Source of the DNA: Arachis hypogaea
Taxonomy: Eukaryota > Streptophyta > Magnoliopsida > Fabales > Fabaceae
DNA: 64,000 bases
Direction: 5' to 3'
NCBI RefSeq assembly: GCF_003086295.3
Contig: NC_092041.1
Coordinates: 94,451,827-94,515,826, forward strand
Each line of letters opens with the position of its first letter. Positions within the stretch are counted from its first letter, which is position 1. Position numbers and translations under genes: made by a program. The notes under the pieces are model-generated. The model was given only the letters and a program-made list of their open reading frames with translations, did not search any database and had not been told where the DNA came from. Below, one piece after another: positions 57,647 to 64,000 of the stretch.

Positions 57647-57715
57647 GTTATCCTTGAATTTTAACGAAGAACTTGATGTAAGAATGGCTTAGAACTAGTA
57701 GTTCTTTCTCTCTCA

Positions 57716-57723
57716 CTCTCAGC
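57716..57723. repeat. Target duplication of hAT-like element (left copy)
   Basis: ctctcagc here and ctctcgtc at 57059+2000 (59057-59064) agree at 6 of 8 positions, the length typical of hAT insertions. Confidence 0.6.
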
Positions 57724-59056
57724 TAGGAGTGAAAAATGGGCCGAGGTTCGTTAGGCCGGCCCGCATAAATCGCCAAAAAAGGCGGACCCGGCTAAAAATT
57801 TGAAACTGTCATACCTAAAAATCCCACCTAACCCACACCGCTTAAACGTGGGATTTGGTGGGCTTCGCAGGGCTGGGCCGGGCCCAGCATTTTTTGTCAG
57901 GAGTTTTTTTTTTTTACAAATTTCTGGTAAAAAAGGAAAAAAAGCATACCGACCCGACTCGATCCAAAAAGAAAACTTTACCCTAATTCCACACTCTCTC
58001 TCATGCTCGGATACAACACAACACACTCACACTATCTCTCACACTCACACTCACACCAGTATACCACCATTGACCATACTATCCACACACAGCCCCCAGA
58101 CCCCAGCCACCCCCAACCCTGCGGCGTCCAACGTCCCTATCCAACGCCGTTGCCATTGTCATCGCCGGTGCTGTTGGCCCATTGCTGTGCACTCACGCTC
58201 ATGCTCATGAGTCACGCCGTCTCGCCGCCATCTCATCGTTAGGCATTGAGCTCGCAGTCCTGCACCCAAAAATCCACCACCACCGTCGTTGTCTTGCTAA
58301 CTCGCCACTGCATCTCGATCCTCCTGGGTCGTTCTAGCCACCGTCGCTGTTTCGTCTAGCCATCGTCGCTGCTTCATCTAGCCATTGTCGCTGCTGCTCG
58401 TCAGTCTTGGGCTCCTGGCTATTAGCACTACTCCTTTGTCCTCTGGCTATTGTCACTGCTCTTCTCCTCCTCGGTCCTAGTTGTCGCCACTGTTAATCTG
58501 GTATGTTGGCTTAGCTTGTTAATATTTTGAATTTTTAATCCTTTTCTATCTCACTTATATTTACAAAATAATGTGCATGACTAAAGTAAATATTAGCATA
58601 AGTTTAGGTTTGTATCAGATTAGAGATTTTAGATAAGTTTGGGTTTGTTTTCTTTGATTGAATTTTATTGTTGTGATAAATTTGAAATCTGATGCAGATT
58701 TTTTTGTTTGCTGCATTTTGTTTTGTTTGACTATGGTTCGACTAAGTCAGATTGTATAATATTTGTTTTAACATTTGCAGTTATTTTGGAAAAGATGAAT
58801 TTTAAAATTGTGAGTAATGTTGCTACTGTTGGAGTTGGTTCTGAGTCTCAAGTCGCGGTTGAAATGGTTGTGAAATTATAAATATTGTTTAATATTTAAT
58901 GATTTAAAAAAAAGGAGAGATAGATTTAACGGGGTTGACCTGCCAATCTGCCAAATCGCCGTTGGGTGGGGTGGAGGAGGATTTCAGTACCACCTCACTA
59001 GGCGGAGCTAGATGGCGGGCTTTTGGCGGGGAGGACTTCCCTATTTGCCACCCCTA
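57724..59056. mobile_element. Non-autonomous hAT-like element (1333 bp)
   Basis: Ends are taggagtgaaaaa on the left and, reverse-complemented on the right, taggggtggcaaa, a common plant hAT terminus. Subterminal G/C-rich strings (ggcccg, ggcgga, gcgggc) recur in both orientations. No transposase is encoded. The interior at 57980-58500 is C-rich and looks like a gene leader or exon (repeated gtcgctgctcgtc-like triplets), ending at a donor-like ctggtatgt near 58500. Confidence 0.75.
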
Positions 59057-59064
59057 CTCTCGTC

Positions 59065-60310
59065 TCCTTTACTCTCTTTTTTTCTCTTTATATTTCTTTC
59101 TTTTTCACTTCTAACTTAGTAAAATTGCTGGGGGGAGGAGAGGGGGGGAAAAAGAGAGAAGGGTACGGTTGGCATAAAAAATAAACAATACATAGTGAAT
59201 TATGTAACTTTCTAGAACCTTCTTTGATCTTATTTTAATTATAATCATATTTACCAGGTGATTTAATTGAGAGAGAAGGGAGAGTTCGTTCATCAAAAGT
59301 GAGAGAGGAAGAGGAGTGATTTTAATCATGTGGTTAAATATTTAGTGATCTAATCATGATCACTTTAGGTTAATTTATCACATGGTGAACTAATATGTAG
59401 TGATTAATAGACTTAATTCTTAGAGAATAATTACCAAAAGTGATAATTATTTAATTACTCATTTTTATTGTAACAGAGAAAGCAGAAAAATATATCAATA
59501 ATGTTGATAAAAAAGTTCCAAAATTTTTTTTACTGGATGAATTTGGATTCATTAATTAAAAATCATCATTAATAAGTGTTATTTTGTCCTATATATTTTA
59601 ATTAATTTTTTTATATTTTTATATAGGTGCATCTTGTTAAACCGAGATAAATTATGTTCTGTCAAAATTTTCAAATTCCTGCCACAAAATTTTTAAAAAA
59701 TTATTCTGCTGAGAGTTGGGCTCTTATACTCAACATGAAGAATTACAAAACTCTCATTTCACAAGTGAGTTGAAACAAATTTAAAAGCTTTCAAGAAAGA
59801 GTAGTTGAGTGCAAATTAAAGTACTATGAACACAAATGCGTATATTTTTCAAAAGTGAATCAAAATAACATAGAATTCAGTAAAAATTGATAAAAAAAAG
59901 CTCAAAAATATTTAGAATACATGTGTATCGAATGAGATTCTAATACACATTTATAGCAACTTTCAAGTATTAGAACATCATTAGATAGGTAGAGAGGAGA
60001 TATTTTGTCTTCTCTTAAACACTTGTAAATCGATTTTCTACTAAGTAAATAGAAAGAAAATAACAAAAATATTGAGCAAGAGAAAATAACAAAAGTTCCG
60101 AAAACACTTCTTCCTTATTCATTGGACTGGTGAATATATATTGATGATCAATTGAAAAATTTTAAATATGTTTCATAGTTTGTTGTCTAAGAATGCCAAT
60201 GTCATGCTAGAGTTTTGTTAACGAGAATAATTAGTGTGTATTTGGTTTAATACTTCATCTAACAAATGTATATTTTATTTTTTCAAACAATATTTTTTTA
60301 TTTACCTTTT
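59065..60310. other. AT-rich spacer
   Basis: No gene or clear repeat boundary was seen. Pyrimidine-rich at its left edge, A/T-rich elsewhere. Confidence 0.5.
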
Positions 60311-61193
60311 TTTTCATGAACGTTCATACTTCAACTCAGTATTCAATTTTTTGGTGAAAAGGGAATAAAAGAAAGAAAGAAAACATAGAAAAAAAAGAAG
60401 ACAACTCCAAAGCACTAGGGATGTAGTCCCATTGTAGCAGCGCGAGCAAACTCCCCCAAGGCTTCTCCTACTCCAGCTAATGAATGTTATTAGATGCTGC
60501 AAATTTTGCCAATGCCCAAGCAACTTAGTAGGCATCTCTTTGAATAAAATTGATCTCAACTCTCCAATTTCAGCTTAAGAACTCATTGACTTTAGATACC
60601 AAGTCATACTTAGAGCTTTGAATCCTGCTATTCCTTTCATTGATAAGGATAAAAACCTTCAAAAAATGTATCTCATAGATAATATGTCTAAACTTAACTT
60701 TCCATGCTAGAAGTAAATCTCTCCAGATTGCAAACAACTCACTTTGAAGGATAAAAGCAGGTGGCAAGGGGCCAGCACAACTACACAACCAAGATCCCTT
60801 AGAATCACATAAAACACACCCAAAACCAATAGTTTCACCAAATATGCTAGCATCACAATTTACTTTAACCAAAAAGGAGTAGGAGAGCAAGAAAGTAAAA
60901 AAGAAGAAGAAGTAGAAACTTGATGCATGAAAAAGATCTTGTGGAGTCTAGATTGAGAAGCCTGAATAAGTGCTATAACCTTATCAAAGCTCCACGGGTC
61001 AATCGGGTTAAAAACAACATTATTATGATCTCTTCAAATCCACCAAATAGTCGCAAAAAATAGAAAATCATTAGAATTTATACCCTTTCGCAACCATGTC
61101 TTAAAATTCTGCTTATTTATCTCCAAATTCAGCTTCCGTCAGATTGTCTTGGCTCTAGGACACTCTCTCAGACAGTGGAGAACTGATAAACCT
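60310..61193 (-). pseudogene. 3' part of a second LINE: zf-RVT and RNase H
   Basis: On the minus strand, CLRECPRAKTI and ATIWWI.RDHNNVVFN match the zf-RVT region and its tail. They are followed by a plant-type RNase H: VKVNCDASIFGETIGFGCVL, LQSELFAIWRDLLLAW and WNWRVEINFIQRDA. Stops and a frameshift (about 60540) break it. A T-rich run near 60300-60312 could be the reverse of its poly(A). The 5' side is cut at 61193 by the LTR element. Confidence 0.85.
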
Positions 61194-62705
61194 CAATTTT
61201 GTGGTTTATCTTGTGCTTAATTTGGAAAATTTTATCAACATTTCTCACATTTATTCAATGAAAAAGCATGGTTTTGTAATTCTCCCTAAATTTGTGCTTA
61301 AATGTGAAAACATGCTTTTTAGGCCTTTAAATTGCTAATTTTGATTCACCTTTGATTCCACTAGATGCCTTGATGTGTTTGTTAGTGAATTCAGGTTGAA
61401 AAGGCTAGGAATGGATCAAAGGAGTGAAGAGAAAAGCATGCAAAGTGGAGAATGCATGAAGAAATGAGTATTTGAAGAATTAAGGGTCACGCACACACGT
61501 CATCCACGCGTACGCGTGAGAAGAGATTTGCAAAGCGATGCGCACGCGTCATTTACGCACACACGTGACGTCAGGCACGTGACCTCATTAAAGTGAATTC
61601 GCTTGGGGCAATTTCTGAGCTTCCCAGGCCCAAATCCAACTCGTTTCTGAGGCTATTTCATGCAGAATTCAAGCTTGGACAAAGGGGAAGCAATTAGTTT
61701 TAGGTTAGCATAATGTAGGTTAGTTTTCTAAAGAGAGAAGCTCCCTCTTTTCTCTAGAATTAGGGTTCTTAGGTTAATTGCATCTTAGATCTAGGTTTAA
61801 TTTCTTGTTCTCATCTTGTTTCTTCTACATTTTCATGCTCTAGTAGTGTAATTCTCCTAGTCTCTCTTGCTATCTCCTTTATTTGTCTCTTTTTATATTG
61901 ATGGACTCTTGTTGGATTTGGTTTTCTCTAATGCAATCTCATGTTTGATGTTCTTTTATTGTTGATTTGAGTTGTTATTGTTGTTTTCTTGCATTGGGTA
62001 GTTGTAGATTTTATTATTCTTGTAATTTTACCATGCTTTCATTTTATTCTTTCTAAGTGTTTGACAAAATGCTTGGTTGGATGTAGGAGTAGCTTTTGGA
62101 GCATTTTTGGCTTGAAAAGAGAAATTAGGCAATCTTGAGTCATTAGTACCCAACTCATGTTGGTGATCTATAGTTGTTAGTTAATATTATTTCCATTGAC
62201 TCTAATCTCTTGCAAATTCAATTAGTGAGTCCATTAGGATTTTTGGATTGAGATTAACTAGTCTTATTTGATTTTATCTCAAGGAAGATAACATTATACC
62301 TTTTTCCTAAGTTGGAGTTGACGAAATAAGATAAATTCTTGATAATTATTGTTATTAGTGACTGGGATAGAAAGCCTATATTCTCAATCCTTGTCATGGA
62401 TGTCTCTCTTTATTAATTGCCTTCTTTAGTTGCTTGCTTTACTTTTGTTGCCCTTTTTATTTCTTGCACTTTTACCAACCCACCCCTTGGATACCATAAC
62501 CAATAATATGCATACCTCATTGCAATTCCTTGAGAAGACAACCAGGGACTAATACTCTCGGTTACTTTTATTGGGTTGGACTTGTGACAACCAAAACTTT
62601 AAAACTTTGGTTGAGCATTACTTGTCATTTTGAAACTATACTTGCAACGAAGTTATTTTCCTCTTAACCGAGAAGAAATTCTTAACCGAAGGTTTTGCTC
62701 TTCCA
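61194..62705 (+). repeat. 5' LTR of retrotransposon 3
   Basis: Starts tgataaacctcaattttgtg and ends gctcttcca, just before the primer site. It contains a cluster of ACGCGTACGCGT-type palindromes at 61490-61570 and is related to the solo LTR at 56109-57646. Confidence 0.88.
61490..61570. repeat. Cluster of ACGCGT-type palindromes in LTR 3
   Basis: Four motifs of the type cgcacacacgt, cacgcgtacgcgtg, gcgcacgcgtc and cgcacacacgtg lie within 80 bases. A shorter version (gcatacgcgtcg, cgcacgcgtcg) sits at 56551-56583 in the related solo LTR. Confidence 0.8.
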
Positions 62706-62711
62706 AGTTTT

Positions 62712-62728
62712 TGGCGCCGTTGCCGGGA
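62712..62728 (+). promoter_or_regulatory. Primer binding site of retrotransposon 3
   Basis: TGGCGCCGTTGCCGGGA, the same site as in the Athila-like elements, follows LTR 3 after six bases. Confidence 0.8.
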
Positions 62729-62868
62729 AATTGCAATGTGTGCTTGTTATTGGTTATTGTATATATTGTGAATAGCTTGGTTTTTGGTTTGTTTGCTAAT
62801 TTTTCTTTTTGTAGGATTTTATTCTTTTTGTTTCTTGGAAGTTTTTGTTTTTATTTTCTCTTTATACT

Positions 62869-64000
62869 ATGAATTCTCATCCTTTTGGCTATGAGTATGT
62901 TTCTAACTATGTTGTAGGGGATGGAAGCTACAATGAGGATATGCATCAAAGATGGGACAACCAAAGGTGGGAGGAACCTGAAGCATTTGATCAACCTTCA
63001 TGGCAACAACCTCCACCAATGTACTATGACCAAGAACCACTACAAGATGCATACTAATTTAATGTGTGTGGTGACCCTCATTGTGGTTGTCAACCACAAT
63101 TATCATTTGCATATGAACCCCCTCCTCAATATAGCCCTCCACCATACTCACAAGTCTCATACCACCATTCATCTCCATATGATCCTAACCCATACCTACT
63201 ATACCAACCACCATATGAACCATATCTAGAGCCACTACTATTCCAACACCAACACTCCCATGAACCACAAATTCTATATACACCACCTCAAGACTTTCAC
63301 CGATATGAACCAGCTTCTAACTACAATACCTTTCCCTCAAACAATGAACCCTATCTTCCACCACCACCTTCATTAGACCAATCTCTCCAATCCCTAATGC
63401 AAGAACAACAAGAACTTCTAATTCGTTGCCAAAAGCAATGGGAAGTGATAGCTAACTTGACCGAAATGATAAGCCAATTGTCACCATTGTGCACAACTAT
63501 CCAAGACACCCTTATTGCTAAATGTGGAGGATTAGTTGAGGAGCACAATGAGAGGGAGAATTTGGAGCTTCAAGGTGAAGAAGATGAGTTAAAGCAAGAA
63601 GTGCAATAAGAGGAGGAGGTAGAGATAATTCAACCAAAGAAAGTGGTTGAAGATTTAGGAGATGTTGATTGCAAAGAGGAATCTCAAGTTGAAGAGCCTT
63701 CTTCCATGGAATTTGAAGTTGCTGTTAAAGAGGCTAGTGCACAACCTCCAAGGCACATTGTGAGTGAAGAATTGGAAGAATTGTTCCAAGCAACAAGCCC
63801 TCCTATTTATGGTGACTCCGCATCAACATATGATCCTTTTGAACTTGATGGATCCTTCTCCATTGAGCTTGAAATAGATGAAGAGGTAGATTTCACTAAA
63901 TCTCCTATTTATGATTTGAGTGATGGGGAAGAGTTAGAAGACATTGGTGAAGAGGAATGTGAACTTGAGAAAGCTTGGCAAGAGGTAAAGCTTGAAGAAC
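62869..64000 (+). pseudogene. First ORF of retrotransposon 3 (Pro/Gln/Tyr-rich, then acidic; incomplete)
   Basis: The frame starts MNSHPFGYEYVSNYVVGDGS and is very rich in Pro, Tyr and Gln (PPPQYSPPPYSQVSYHH), with a CGDPHCGCQP patch. A predicted coiled coil follows (LMQEQQELLIRCQKQWEVIA), then a long Glu-rich part to the window edge. TAA codons at 63055 and 63607 interrupt an otherwise continuous frame, so this copy is damaged. No Retrotrans_gag domain is visible within the window. I do not recognise a function. An N-terminal gag extension or a separate ORF1 are both possible. Confidence 0.7.

Larger units (their letters stand above)
61194..64000 (+). mobile_element. LTR retrotransposon 3, 5' part (runs off the window)
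   Basis: LTR, primer site and first ORF are in order. It sits in the second LINE; agaac at 61189-61193 is the candidate left copy of the target duplication. The other end is outside the window. Confidence 0.88.

Overview
The window is nuclear DNA of a flowering plant. It has one recognisable low-copy host gene with many introns, and the rest is mostly nested transposable elements typical of plants: Athila-like and other LTR elements, L1-type LINEs, CACTA, Mutator and hAT. A piece of organelle DNA is also present. Two Athila-like elements carry many copies of a GGCGTTTAACGCC-type palindrome. I associate that motif with legume genomes, in particular peanut (Arachis), but the species is an inference.

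Layout. 1-5760: minus-strand gene for a MUT9-like (CK1-type) protein kinase; 14 coding exons lie in the window and the 3' end runs off the left edge. A 2-bp deletion falls in its catalytic loop. 5850-6950: AT-rich spacer with a (TA)n tract. 6950-9070: decayed CACTA (En/Spm) transposon with an intact-looking 3' terminus. 9071-10200: low-complexity spacer. 10201-13756: long terminal repeat (minus orientation) of a truncated LTR element, with its primer site. 13785-14956: element with long inverted repeats. 14957-16790: spacer. 16790-31895: L1-type LINE cut in its reverse-transcriptase domain by a 9.6-kb Athila-like element (20680-30276, target duplication tcagg). 31896-34421: spacer and unrecognised repeat remnants.

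34431-54938: a composite Mutator-like element (MULE) about 20.5 kb long. It has matching terminal inverted repeats. It carries a broken plant-mobile-domain (PMD) gene on the plus strand and a broken MURA transposase gene on the minus strand. Three later insertions sit inside it: a 10.1-kb Athila-like element in the PMD gene (36068-46163, target duplication gttac), a 2.6-kb solo LTR in the transposase gene (49429-52043, target duplication ccaac), and a rearranged organelle fragment (petA, trnF, ndhJ pieces) in the right subterminal region.

54948-56108: AT-rich. 56109-57646: solo LTR of a third family. 57724-59056: non-autonomous hAT-like element. 59065-60310: spacer. 60310-61193: 3' part of a second LINE (minus strand), cut by a third LTR element that starts at 61194 and runs off the right edge.

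No complete, undamaged host gene is visible. The least damaged reading frames are the 732-codon gag-protease and 374-codon 3' ORF of the second Athila-like element. The most unusual signals are the palindrome arrays shared by unrelated LTR families, the two Athila-like elements that both lack integrase and share the same downstream block, and the MULE carrying a PMD gene with organelle DNA near its end.
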